A stretch of DNA of 64,000 bases. Origin: Cytobacillus citreus. GTDB lineage: Bacteria; Bacillota; Bacilli; Bacillales; Cytobacillaceae. The position numbers were made by a program, and so were the translations under genes. Shown here one piece after another: positions 53,221-61,439 of the stretch; the stretch's first letter is position 1; each line of letters starts with the position of its first letter. The stretch covers positions 1,149,619 to 1,213,618 of the forward strand of contig NZ_JAGYPM010000001.1 of assembly GCF_018343665.1 (NCBI RefSeq), in the 5' to 3' direction. The notes under the pieces were generated by a model that had not been told where the DNA came from, searched no databases, and saw only the letters and a program-made list of their open reading frames with translations.

Positions 53221-54681
53221 TTATTTAATGTTTTCGTTTGCATATTTTGTTAATTCCTCTCCACCCGCAGCGTTCCATTCTTTAACGAATTTTTCAAAAT
53301 CGTCTACAGGGCGTTTACCAGTAATAATATCAGTTGCATACTCTTTGTAGAGATTTTCCATAGCATCCCATTTTGACACATATTCCTCTGGTATAATAAA
53401 GCTATTATCTTCAGCATAATACTCTTTTGCTAATTCCTGTGATTTCATCGCAGGCTCACTTAACAAAGGTGTTTTCAATGGCTTTTCTGTTTCAAAATCA
53501 GAAGGTTCAAAAAATTTCGCATACCATTCATTGTAATATTTTTGAGTAAGTTCGATTTGCCCATCTGTAATGTTATAATGTTCTTTCTCAAATCCAAGTC
53601 GATCCAACATTTGGCCTTTTGGACTCGCAAGATAATCTAAAATTTGAAAAACGGTTTCTTTATGTTTCGACTGTGATGAGATTGCAATTCCTCTAGGTTC
53701 TTTCGTAATATCTGTTGGTGCAAATCCTTGGGATTCACCTTTAGCTGGTGGGAGAACAACTAATTCTGCCTCTTCTCCATTTACTTGGGTCATTTTTCCA
53801 TTATAAATATCGATAACTTTTCCAGATGTACCAACAATTACTCCTGTTTCACCATCATAAAATGCCTTTTCTTTCGTATCCCATTGTTTTGTTAAGTATT
53901 GAGGATCAAGAAGTCCTTCATTATATAATTTATTGTAGAATGTTAACTTTTCTTTTTCTTTGTTAGATGCTTTTGAATATTCATAAGTTCCATCTTCTTT
54001 TTTCAACCAGGTTTGATTAATGCCAAATGCCATTTCAAAAATAAAATCCAGCTCCGTAATATCTCCTGCCACTGTTACTGCATTTGCCGGTTTTCCGCCA
54101 CCTGGTGCACTAGCTACTAGTTCTTTAAAGAATTTGTAATAGTTATCGATTGTCGGATTTTCCATCAATTCTTTAGAGCTCGATAATTGATTAAACCAGT
54201 CTCCTCTTACAACAGGTGTCTTAGAATCAAGAGGCTTAATCCAAAGTAAGTAAGGATAATTATTTAATCTTTTTTCATTGTATGGCTGTAAAATATTTTT
54301 AATATGTTTTGATTTTTCAATATAAGGAGTCAAATCTTCTAGCAAATCTTGTTCCGCAATTTGCTGATCTCCACCTTGGAAATAAATCATATCGGGGATA
54401 TCGCCGCTAAATAGCATCAAGTTTAATTTCTCAGCATAATTTCCTTGTGGTACTTCCACTAATTCAAACTTTACATCAATCTTTTCATCTTCTTTTAAAG
54501 CTTTTTCTAAATTAGAAAAATAAGCTTGTGCTACTGGATTAGATGGACCTTCATCTTTGTAAACAACTCTGATCGTTGTTTTTCCATCTTTTTCATCTTC
54601 CTTTACTGTTGCTTTATCTTTACAGGCAACGAGACTAAAGGTTAAAAGCATTGCAATAAATAAAACAAAAATCTTCTTCAC
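53221..54681 (-). CDS. ABC transporter solute-binding lipoprotein
   Basis: A 486-residue extracellular lipoprotein of the LplA/CUT1 type. Signal peptide with lipobox SLVAC (Cys near residue 20), a charged linker, then a cluster of family features: NLMLFSGDIPDMIYFQGGDQQIAEQDLLEDLTPYI and PTDITKEPRGIAISSQSKHKETVFQILDYLASPKG. It should deliver a sugar or glycoconjugate to the two permeases encoded just upstream. A TTTTTTTAC run before it is not a terminator. Confidence 0.88.
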   Translation of the reverse strand: MKKIFVLFIAMLLTFSLVACKDKATVKEDEKDGKTTIRVVYKDEGPSNPVAQAYFSNLEKALKEDEKIDVKFELVEVPQGNYAEKLNLMLFSGDIPDMIYFQGGDQQIAEQDLLEDLTPYIEKSKHIKNILQPYNEKRLNNYPYLLWIKPLDSKTPVVRGDWFNQLSSSKELMENPTIDNYYKFFKELVASAPGGGKPANAVTVAGDITELDFIFEMAFGINQTWLKKEDGTYEYSKASNKEKEKLTFYNKLYNEGLLDPQYLTKQWDTKEKAFYDGETGVIVGTSGKVIDIYNGKMTQVNGEEAELVVLPPAKGESQGFAPTDITKEPRGIAISSQSKHKETVFQILDYLASPKGQMLDRLGFEKEHYNITDGQIELTQKYYNEWYAKFFEPSDFETEKPLKTPLLSEPAMKSQELAKEYYAEDNSFIIPEEYVSKWDAMENLYKEYATDIITGKRPVDDFEKFVKEWNAAGGEELTKYANENIK

Positions 54682-54737
54682 TCATTTTTCCCCCTCTAAA
54701 TATTAAATTGTTTTTTTACTAGATTGCTTGAAGCTAA

Positions 54738-55616
54738 TTAGTCTTTGACACCCCCTTCAAGCGCACCCTTTGCATAATATTTCAGAATAAGCGGATATAA
54801 AATTAATAGCGGCACCATTGAAATAATGATCGTTCCCGCCTGAAGCGAAGAAAAATCAAGACTGGCGATTTTATCATATGAAAGAACCGTTTGTGCGCCT
54901 AATAGTGACGTATTATCCTGTTGGACGACAAACTGTCTTAATACTACCTGTAAAGGGTATTTGTTAGGATCAGTAATATAAATGGTAGCTCTAAAATATT
55001 CATTCCAATGATAAACTCCGTAAAATAATCCTAATGTGGCAAGAGCAGGCTTAGATAACGGGAGCATAATTCTTGTGAAAATTCTAAAATGTCCTGCCCC
55101 ATCAATTCTAGCTGCTTCAATAATGCTATCTGGTACGTCTTCAAAGAATCTCATCAATATAAACAAGTAATATACATTGATCGCCTTATAAAGGATAAGA
55201 GATAAATACGTATCTAATAGACCTAAATCTTTTACTAATAGGTATTCTGGAATAAGGCCCGGTTCAAAAACCATAATGACAATCAAAAATACGATGACGA
55301 GCTTTTTTCCAACAAAATTGGTTCGTGCTAATACATAAGCTGCCATTGCAGTTAAGAAAAGATTAAGCAATGTTCCAACAATTGTAATAAATAATGTATT
55401 GAATATACTGCGGACAATTAATGGATTTGAAAATAATACCTCGTAGTTAATTAGTGAAAACCCTTTTGGAAGAATATCTAATCCATCCAACTCGTGAACC
55501 TTGAGCGGGTCAGATAATGACATAGCCACCAGGTTCAGAATCGGTACTAGGACTGATAGGGAAAGCAAGAATAAAACGATATATATAATCCATGTTGACC
55601 AGTTTAACTTCTTCAA
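54738..55616 (-). CDS. ABC sugar-type permease, LplC/YtcP family
   Basis: A 292-residue permease with six membrane segments. The coupling-helix EAA-like motif IPDSIIEAARIDGAGHFRIFTRIMLPLSKPALATLGLF is complete, as in CUT1 importers. The N terminus (IYIVLFLLSLSVLVPILNLVAMSLSDP) and the C-terminal KGALEGGVKD match LplC/YtcP proteins. Partner of the next permease. No ATPase gene is in the operon; a shared MsmX-type ATPase elsewhere is expected. Confidence 0.9.
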   Translation of the reverse strand: MKKLNWSTWIIYIVLFLLSLSVLVPILNLVAMSLSDPLKVHELDGLDILPKGFSLINYEVLFSNPLIVRSIFNTLFITIVGTLLNLFLTAMAAYVLARTNFVGKKLVIVFLIVIMVFEPGLIPEYLLVKDLGLLDTYLSLILYKAINVYYLFILMRFFEDVPDSIIEAARIDGAGHFRIFTRIMLPLSKPALATLGLFYGVYHWNEYFRATIYITDPNKYPLQVVLRQFVVQQDNTSLLGAQTVLSYDKIASLDFSSLQAGTIIISMVPLLILYPLILKYYAKGALEGGVKD

Positions 55617-55634
55617 TTTAAATCACCCACCCTA

Positions 55635-56537
55635 TTACCAAACTCCCTTGCCAGTTAAACGTTTGGATATGAAATGTGTACCTAGAACTAATATGACACC
55701 GATAAGACCCTTAAATAAGCTTGCTGCAGTGGCATAAGCATATTGGCCATTCAGGATCCCAATTCTATATACGTAGGTATCCAATATATCGATCACACTA
55801 AGAACAGAGTCATTCATCAAGTTAAACACTTGATCAAATCCAGCATTCATAAAGAAACCAAGGTTTAGAATAAACACTGTCACAATTGTACCTGTCAACT
55901 CTGGTAAAGTAATATATCTCATTTGTTGAAGATTTGTTGCTCCATCAATACGTGCTGCTTCATATAAGGATGGACTTATCTTCATTATGGCAGCAAGATA
56001 AATGATCGAATCCCAACCGGCGCTTCTCCACATTTCAGAGAAAACTAAAACCCACCGAATATGATCTTTGCTTGTCATAAAGTCAAGGGAAGGCAGCTGG
56101 AAAAAGTTACGGATAACATTTACTCCGCCATCTGCTGGATTTAATAAACTAATCCATATCCCTGCAATAACAACCCAAGACAAGAAATGGGGCAAGTACA
56201 CGACAGATTGAACATATTTTCGAAATCTCCCATTCCGTACTTCAATAATCAAAAGTGATAAAATGATGGGGATAGGAAAGAAAAAAACCATTTTCATCGT
56301 ACTTATAATGATCGTGTTCTTTAAAACATCAAAAAAAGCAGGAGAACTGAATAGAACCTCAAAATGTTTCATTCCAACCCATTCGTTATCTCCAATGATG
56401 CGATAATCCTGAAAAGCTAGTTTCATCCCAATTAAAGGCACGACATGAAAAGTAACAAAATAAATAAGAGCAGGCAAAAGCATTAAATAGATGACCCAGT
56501 CTTTTCTGATCCTAGTAAATATGGCCTTTACTTTCAT
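55635..56537 (-). CDS. ABC sugar-type permease, LplB family
   Basis: A 300-residue permease with six membrane segments: DWVIYLMLLPALIYFVTFHVVPLIGMKLAFQDYRI, VVYLPHFLSWVVIAGIWISLLNP, and the EAA loop SPSLYEAARIDGATNLQQMRYITLPELTGT. The start is ATG 56537 with AGAGG upstream. It overlaps the ribokinase stop by 26 bp, showing one transcript. Confidence 0.9.
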   Translation of the reverse strand: MKVKAIFTRIRKDWVIYLMLLPALIYFVTFHVVPLIGMKLAFQDYRIIGDNEWVGMKHFEVLFSSPAFFDVLKNTIIISTMKMVFFFPIPIILSLLIIEVRNGRFRKYVQSVVYLPHFLSWVVIAGIWISLLNPADGGVNVIRNFFQLPSLDFMTSKDHIRWVLVFSEMWRSAGWDSIIYLAAIMKISPSLYEAARIDGATNLQQMRYITLPELTGTIVTVFILNLGFFMNAGFDQVFNLMNDSVLSVIDILDTYVYRIGILNGQYAYATAASLFKGLIGVILVLGTHFISKRLTGKGVW

Positions 56538-57432
56538 GGTCAAGCCTCTCTTTCATTAAAGAATCGACCTCTTTTCGATATGGCATTCCAGCTTGAGCTC
56601 CTTTTTTTGTAACAGAAAGCCCTGCTGCTGCATTCCCAAATTGTATGCTATCGAATAAATTTTTCCCTTCACTGATCGCTACTGCAAATGCACCAGAAAA
56701 TGTATCTCCGGCCCCAGTTGTATCAACTGCCTCTACTTTTACAACTGGAACATTTATACATTTCTCACCATTAAAGTAGGCCACTCCCTTTGTACCACAA
56801 GTAATGATGAGTTTATTTGGATATTTTCTTAAGCAGTCGACCATCTGATCTTTACTGTTTAAGACCATTTCAAATTCATGTTCGTTTGGAGTTAAATAGG
56901 TTATTTTTTCAATGATTTCTGTTTTCATTTTTCTAGCTGGAGCAGGGTTAAGAATGATCGTTTTCCCATGGTCATAAAGAATCGGAACAATGTGTTCAAT
57001 CATTTCGATAGGAGTCTCTAATTGAAAAAGGGTAACATCATACGAAAGCAGTTCAGATACTACTCTATTAATATAAGAAACATCTGTATTTTTATTAGCC
57101 CCAGGAACAACTAAGATCCGATTATCACTATTACATAATTCAATAAAGGCCGCTCCGCTTGGAGTATCCTTTACCGTATGAATATAGGATAAATCTACCT
57201 CTTCTTTTTCCATTTTTTCTTTTAGAACCTTGCTATTCTCATCGTCCCCGATTGAACCGAATAAGGATACTTCCCCTCCTAGACGTGAAGCCGCAACTGC
57301 TTGATTAGCTCCTTTACCTCCTAAGGATATAAAGAAACTTTTCCCTAGCACTGTTTCTCCTAATTTTGGTAATCTATCTGTTTCTATAAAATAATCAATA
57401 TTTATACTGCCAACTACAGCTATTTTTCCCAT
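56512..57432 (-). CDS. rbsK: Ribokinase (PfkB family)
   Basis: A 306-residue PfkB kinase with ribokinase character: VVGSINIDYFIETDRLPKLGETV, SLGGKGANQAVAASRLGG, and the catalytic DTTGAGDTFSGAFAVA. It would phosphorylate ribose or a related furanose released by the two hydrolases, feeding the pentose phosphate pool. Nucleoside or pseudouridine kinases of the same family cannot be excluded. Sits between the DUF4387 gene and the permease genes. Confidence 0.82.
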   Translation of the reverse strand: MGKIAVVGSINIDYFIETDRLPKLGETVLGKSFFISLGGKGANQAVAASRLGGEVSLFGSIGDDENSKVLKEKMEKEEVDLSYIHTVKDTPSGAAFIELCNSDNRILVVPGANKNTDVSYINRVVSELLSYDVTLFQLETPIEMIEHIVPILYDHGKTIILNPAPARKMKTEIIEKITYLTPNEHEFEMVLNSKDQMVDCLRKYPNKLIITCGTKGVAYFNGEKCINVPVVKVEAVDTTGAGDTFSGAFAVAISEGKNLFDSIQFGNAAAGLSVTKKGAQAGMPYRKEVDSLMKERLDHESKGHIY

Positions 57433-57446
57433 TAAATATCACCATC

Positions 57447-57758
57447 CTAATCTATCATTATCTTCATTAAAGGAGCGTGTTGCTGTGCACCGTATACATC
57501 TCTATCTCCAATTGTTCCTGAAGAAATGTCTCTTGCAATAGTGATTTTAATCCCTAAAGCTTGGTCAAAAAAGGCAAGATGATGTACTTGATCTTCGGAA
57601 ATATTATATAAATTACAAATTGTTTCTGTATTAATTCTTCCTGATTGCTTTACTTTCTCATACTTTTCTTTTGAATCGAACAAGATGTCTAACGTGATCT
57701 CAAACGGTCCGGAGTTTTTACTTCTCAATACTTTTGCTAAATCAAATAAAGATGCCAT
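57447..57758 (-). CDS. DUF4387 protein
   Basis: A 103-residue soluble protein of DUF4387: LFDLAKVLRSKNSGPFEITLDILFDS, GRINTETICNLYNISEDQVHHLAFFDQALGIKITIARDISSG. DUF4387 proteins are commonly encoded next to AtuA-type (DUF1446) proteins and are sometimes fused to them, suggesting a two-part enzyme; its reaction is not established. It begins 12 bp after the AtuA-type gene ends. Confidence 0.85.
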   Translation of the reverse strand: MASLFDLAKVLRSKNSGPFEITLDILFDSKEKYEKVKQSGRINTETICNLYNISEDQVHHLAFFDQALGIKITIARDISSGTIGDRDVYGAQQHAPLMKIMID

Positions 57759-57770
57759 ATTATCTCCCGC

Positions 57771-59120
57771 CTATAGGTACTCAATTTTGAATGGGTTTTC
57801 ATTAATTTCCATGAGATGATAGATGGAAAATTCAAATACTGGACCGAACTCCATATCGCTTGGAGCAAATGGAAAGGCAAGATTCCCAGCCGTTGACTTT
57901 CTTTTTTCATAACCATAGTGCAAGAAGGTCGATCTTACAGTTGCACAAATACTATTAGCTAATTCTTGGCTCTTAGCAATAACTTCAAATAACACACCAA
58001 TCTCATGCCCGTTAAAATGTTCCTTTTCCTTTGAACCAAGTACGGCGTTCATTCCATAGTTATAAAATTGTATTTGATACTCATCTCTATTAATTTCTGG
58101 ATAATAGTCAGAAACTTGCTCTTTTACTTTTTGTTCAATTTCCTCAATATTTTCGATTAAAATAGGATCTCTTACGCCAGCAATAACAAAAGTCCTGTAA
58201 GCGACCCTTCTTGCTCCTTCAAGCTTTATATATGTTTGATCTGTATTAATTAACTTACTCTTTGTTACTTGAACAACACCATCTTCTATTTCTTTAAATT
58301 CACATTCACTTAAATCGAGAATTATTCCTGGTCCATGCAAGAGATAAGGATGCTCTTTTTCATAAAAAGTATGAGCAGCAACAGTCATTGGTGTACACTT
58401 TCTGGCTGGATTTAGAGATTGTACTGTAAATGAATGATCATAAATCGTTCCTACTATACTATCTTTCGTTGTTCCTGGCTCTGCACATAATGCCCCGCAC
58501 TCTAATATCTTTCCTAGATGATAGGAAAGGCCGGCATCCTTTTGATGATAAATTCCGATAGCAGCAAACGGAGATGGATCATATGCTCTTCCGCACACGA
58601 TAATATCACTATTATTCTCTAAAGCTTCCAAGATTGGTTCATGCCCCATTTGAGCTACAATATTACAAGTATCTTTAATAACTTCCGCTTCTAGAGGTTT
58701 GATATTACGGCTTAAAGGTTTAATCCTCCCTTGTTGGTTTGCTTGTAGGATCTCCTCTTTTGTAAAATCAGCCCAAATCACAGCAATTTTTGCATCAAGA
58801 TTGTTTTCCGAAAGTATTTCCTTAATAATTTCTAAAGCCCATTCAACGTGAGGTCTTGCTCCCGCTCCTCCTGCAGACCCAATAATGATTGGGACCTTTC
58901 TCGGAACTCCATTTTTTATTATGATTTCTAAATCTTTTTTGGATGCTCTTCTGCTAACTATAGATACACCAGCACCTAATTTATGAGGACCTGCATCAGT
59001 AGAACCAGCATCAACCACAATCCCATGAATTTCTTTTTCCAGACCTTTAAGAAATGAATCTTCTGGAAAGCCGTAACCCAATATGCCACATGGTGATATG
59101 ATTCGGATTTCTTCACACAT
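57771..59120 (-). CDS. AtuA-like (DUF1446) family protein
   Basis: A 449-residue protein of the acyclic terpene utilisation AtuA family: RIISPCGILGYGFPEDSFLKGL, VVDAGSTDAGPHKLGAGVSIVSRR, IIIGSAGGAGARPHVEWALEII, DIIVCGRAYDPSPFAAIGIY, and a C-terminal MEFGPVFEFSIYHLMEINENPF. Family reaction unknown; no terpene genes are near. The start is ATG 59120 because CGGAGGT is 7 nt upstream; the ATG at 59144 lies before that site. First gene of the operon, directly behind two LacI-type operators. Confidence 0.8.
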   Translation of the reverse strand: MCEEIRIISPCGILGYGFPEDSFLKGLEKEIHGIVVDAGSTDAGPHKLGAGVSIVSRRASKKDLEIIIKNGVPRKVPIIIGSAGGAGARPHVEWALEIIKEILSENNLDAKIAVIWADFTKEEILQANQQGRIKPLSRNIKPLEAEVIKDTCNIVAQMGHEPILEALENNSDIIVCGRAYDPSPFAAIGIYHQKDAGLSYHLGKILECGALCAEPGTTKDSIVGTIYDHSFTVQSLNPARKCTPMTVAAHTFYEKEHPYLLHGPGIILDLSECEFKEIEDGVVQVTKSKLINTDQTYIKLEGARRVAYRTFVIAGVRDPILIENIEEIEQKVKEQVSDYYPEINRDEYQIQFYNYGMNAVLGSKEKEHFNGHEIGVLFEVIAKSQELANSICATVRSTFLHYGYEKRKSTAGNLAFPFAPSDMEFGPVFEFSIYHLMEINENPFKIEYL

Positions 59121-59177
59121 ATTATTATGACCTCCGTTATTCATTAGCTGATTAACTAAATATCATTAATTTCATCT

Positions 59178-59207
59178 CATATATGTAACCGGTTTCATAT
59201 GATTCAA
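59178..59207 (-). promoter_or_regulatory. Operon promoter overlapped by LacI-type operator O1
   Basis: The palindromic TGTAACCGGTTTCA at 59184-59197 has the central CG and half-sites usual for LacI-family repressors. On the minus strand it fills the 18-bp spacer between TTGAAT (59207-59202) and TATATG (59183-59178), an ideal place for repression of the AtuA-led operon. Confidence 0.75.
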
Positions 59208-59292
59208 AAAAGAAAGCCATTCGAATATTGGCTATTATGTAATTTGATATGATATTAATTAAAAACTAAGTTAGTTCCATACAATATATAAA

Positions 59293-59306
59293 TGTAACCG
59301 GTTTCA
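59293..59306. promoter_or_regulatory. LacI-type operator O2
   Basis: An identical 14-bp TGTAACCGGTTTCA, 109 bp centre-to-centre from O1 and in the same orientation. Two identical distant operators suggest DNA looping. Confidence 0.75.
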
Positions 59307-59407
59307 TATTCCAATAATATATTTATTGTCTAACTGAGGCGATGAATTCTTTTTATTCATTTTTTTGTTTCTTTTCTGATTATATATTTTAAATTAGTAG
59401 AATAAAT

Positions 59408-59447
59408 AAAAAATGAGGAACTAATCACTCAGATTAGTTCCTCACTT
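59408..59447 (-). terminator. Terminator overlapping the deaminase stop codon
   Basis: GAGGAACTAATC pairs with GATTAGTTCCTC; read on the minus strand it is followed by a T-run. The 5' arm includes the last codons and stop of the deaminase gene. Confidence 0.85.
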
Positions 59448-59892
59448 TTTCATTCCAATTCTTCATGGGGTCAGGTAGATTTTGGTTATTCGGCATGTGA
59501 ATCATATCAATTTTTCTATCGCGTCTCTCTTTTTTGAGATCAAGATAAATCATTTTGGACAATCCTAGACCAACCTTTTCTGCATCATCAATCGTTGCTG
59601 AATAATAGACTTTATTAATACCCGCAAAATACATCGCAGTTAAACACATTGCACATGGTTCACCACTTGCATACATGGTACAATCACTTAAATCCAAAGT
59701 TTGCAGCATTTCTTGCGCCCTTCTTATCGCCAATAACTCTGCATGTCCACTGACATCAAAATGGGTATGAAGTTCATTTACCCCTTCAGCGATCACCTCT
59801 CCATTTCTTACTAGTACAGCTCCGAAAGGCTGTCCTCCCTGCTCTACATTTTCTACTGCTAATTGAATAGCTCTTTTCATGAATTGATCCAT
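59434..59892 (-). CDS. guaD: Nucleoside/guanine deaminase (CDA fold)
   Basis: A 152-residue zinc deaminase: GGQPFGAVLVRNGEVIAEG, the HAE motif in DVSGHAELLAIRRAQ, and PCAMC in ASGEPCAMCLTAMYFAGI. C-terminal PNNQNLPDPMKNWNEK is like B. subtilis GuaD, which deaminates guanine to xanthine. Assignment to guanine rather than adenosine-type substrates rests on overall similarity. AAAGGGG precedes the ATG. Separate from the operon downstream because of its own terminator. Confidence 0.85.
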   Translation of the reverse strand: MDQFMKRAIQLAVENVEQGGQPFGAVLVRNGEVIAEGVNELHTHFDVSGHAELLAIRRAQEMLQTLDLSDCTMYASGEPCAMCLTAMYFAGINKVYYSATIDDAEKVGLGLSKMIYLDLKKERRDRKIDMIHMPNNQNLPDPMKNWNEKVRN

Positions 59893-60122
59893 TAAAAGAA
59901 CCCCTTTCTAAAATTTTAAGGATAATCATTCTTGCCTACATTTAAGCATCAAGATAATACTATGTCCAGTTTTATATTTCTAAGGTGATTCCGATTAAAT
60001 TTTATTTTGGGGAAATCCTACAGTTAGAATTTTCACCTTATTTCATGTACAATAGTGCATATGTTTAGTATCTCTAAATATATTTTGTTTCTATAGAGAG
60101 TTACCAACAGGAGGATATGTGA

Positions 60123-61319
60123 ATGAGTCAGCAGTTAGCAAAGGAAGCTCCACAAAATAAATCAAACTCAGAGAAGATTTGGACAAAAGATTTTTCATTA
60201 ATAGTTCTGTCCAACTTTTTTGTTTTTCTAGGTTTTCAAATGACTTTACCAACCATTCCTCTCTTTGTAGAAGAGCTGGGAGGAAATGATCAATTAATTG
60301 GATTTGTTGTAGGGATCTTTACGTTCTCCGCACTTCTCCTTAGACCTTATGCTGGGCATGCATTGGAATCAAAAGGACGGCGCTTTGTCTATTTAACTGG
60401 TTTAATCATATTTGTACTGTCTATAGGATCTTTTGGCTTTGTTAATAGCTTAATATTTCTATTTATTATGCGAATTGTGCAAGGGGTAGGCTGGGGACTT
60501 TCTACTACCGCCTCTGGTACGATTGCAACTGATCTTATCCCTACAAGAAGACGCGGTGAAGGAATGGGCTATTACGGGCTATCAGGTAATTTAGCTTTAG
60601 CTTTCGGTCCATCATTAGGCCTTACTTTAGCAGGAGTTTTAACATTTAAGCAATTATTCTTAATTTGTGCCGTTTTAGGATTAGCTGCATTTATTTTATC
60701 TTCTTTCATTCGTTATAAAAAGGTCGAGCCAAAATCTGTACCGTTAAAAAAATGGGATTTTTATGAAAAGAGTGCACTCCCTCCATCCTTGCTCTTATTT
60801 TTCATAACCGTTACATTTGGAGGAATTGCCACCTTCCTGCCACTCTATTCAGTCCAAGAAGGTGTGGAAGGCATTCAATGGTACTTTCTGCTGTATGCTT
60901 TAGCACTCATGGTATCACGTACATTTGCCGGGAAAATCTATGATCAAAAGGGGCATCAAGCCGTTTTTATCCCTGGCACCATCTTAATATTTATTGCGAT
61001 GGGGTTACTCGCATGGCTGCCAAATAGCTTCATTCTTTTCACTGCAGCGATTCTTTACGGTCTAGGCTTCGGTACAGTTCAGCCAGCATTACAAGCTTGG
61101 TCTGTAAAAGAAACGCCAAGCAATCGCCGAGGTATGGCAAATGCGACGTTCTTCTCTTTCTTTGACCTAGGTGTCGGGATAGGAGCGATTCTTTTCGGGC
61201 AAATCGCTCATTGGTTTGGCTATAGCGCTATCTATACCCTATCTGCCGTTTCTATTCTTTGTTCTATCCTTTTATATCTTGGTATATTAGCGAAAAATCG
61301 TCGTGCTAATATCCAATAA
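60123..61319 (+). CDS. MFS transporter (drug-efflux type)
   Basis: A 398-residue facilitator with 12 hydrophobic segments after a hydrophilic 25-residue start. GFVVGIFTFSALLLRPYAGHALESKGRRFVYLTG contains motif A, and RIVQGVGWGLSTTASGTIATDLIP with RRGEGMGYYGLSGNLALAFGPSLG is motif C-like, as in antiporters. B. subtilis YwoG/YfkL-type proteins are similar. AGGAGG lies before the ATG. Substrate unknown. Confidence 0.88.
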   Translation: MSQQLAKEAPQNKSNSEKIWTKDFSLIVLSNFFVFLGFQMTLPTIPLFVEELGGNDQLIGFVVGIFTFSALLLRPYAGHALESKGRRFVYLTGLIIFVLSIGSFGFVNSLIFLFIMRIVQGVGWGLSTTASGTIATDLIPTRRRGEGMGYYGLSGNLALAFGPSLGLTLAGVLTFKQLFLICAVLGLAAFILSSFIRYKKVEPKSVPLKKWDFYEKSALPPSLLLFFITVTFGGIATFLPLYSVQEGVEGIQWYFLLYALALMVSRTFAGKIYDQKGHQAVFIPGTILIFIAMGLLAWLPNSFILFTAAILYGLGFGTVQPALQAWSVKETPSNRRGMANATFFSFFDLGVGIGAILFGQIAHWFGYSAIYTLSAVSILCSILLYLGILAKNRRANIQ

Positions 61320-61326
61320 AAAACTG

Positions 61327-61362
61327 GCATTCGCAAAGTCCTTTTAGCGAATGCTTTTTTTA
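61327..61362 (+). terminator. Terminator after the MFS gene
   Basis: GCATTCGC pairs with GCGAATGC across a 12-nt loop, followed by seven T residues. Confidence 0.85.
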
Positions 61363-61439
61363 ACATCACGATCTTACTGCTTCATTGCTTCTTGAAATTC
61401 TACTTTTAGTTTTTCAATGATTTTTTGGACGGGAAGGAT

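Noticed and set aside
48787-59120. Toxin-antitoxin or DarTG-like defence function for the ADP-ribosylglycohydrolases
   Set aside because: No ADP-ribosyltransferase toxin is encoded; the transporter, ribokinase and LacI context favours catabolism.
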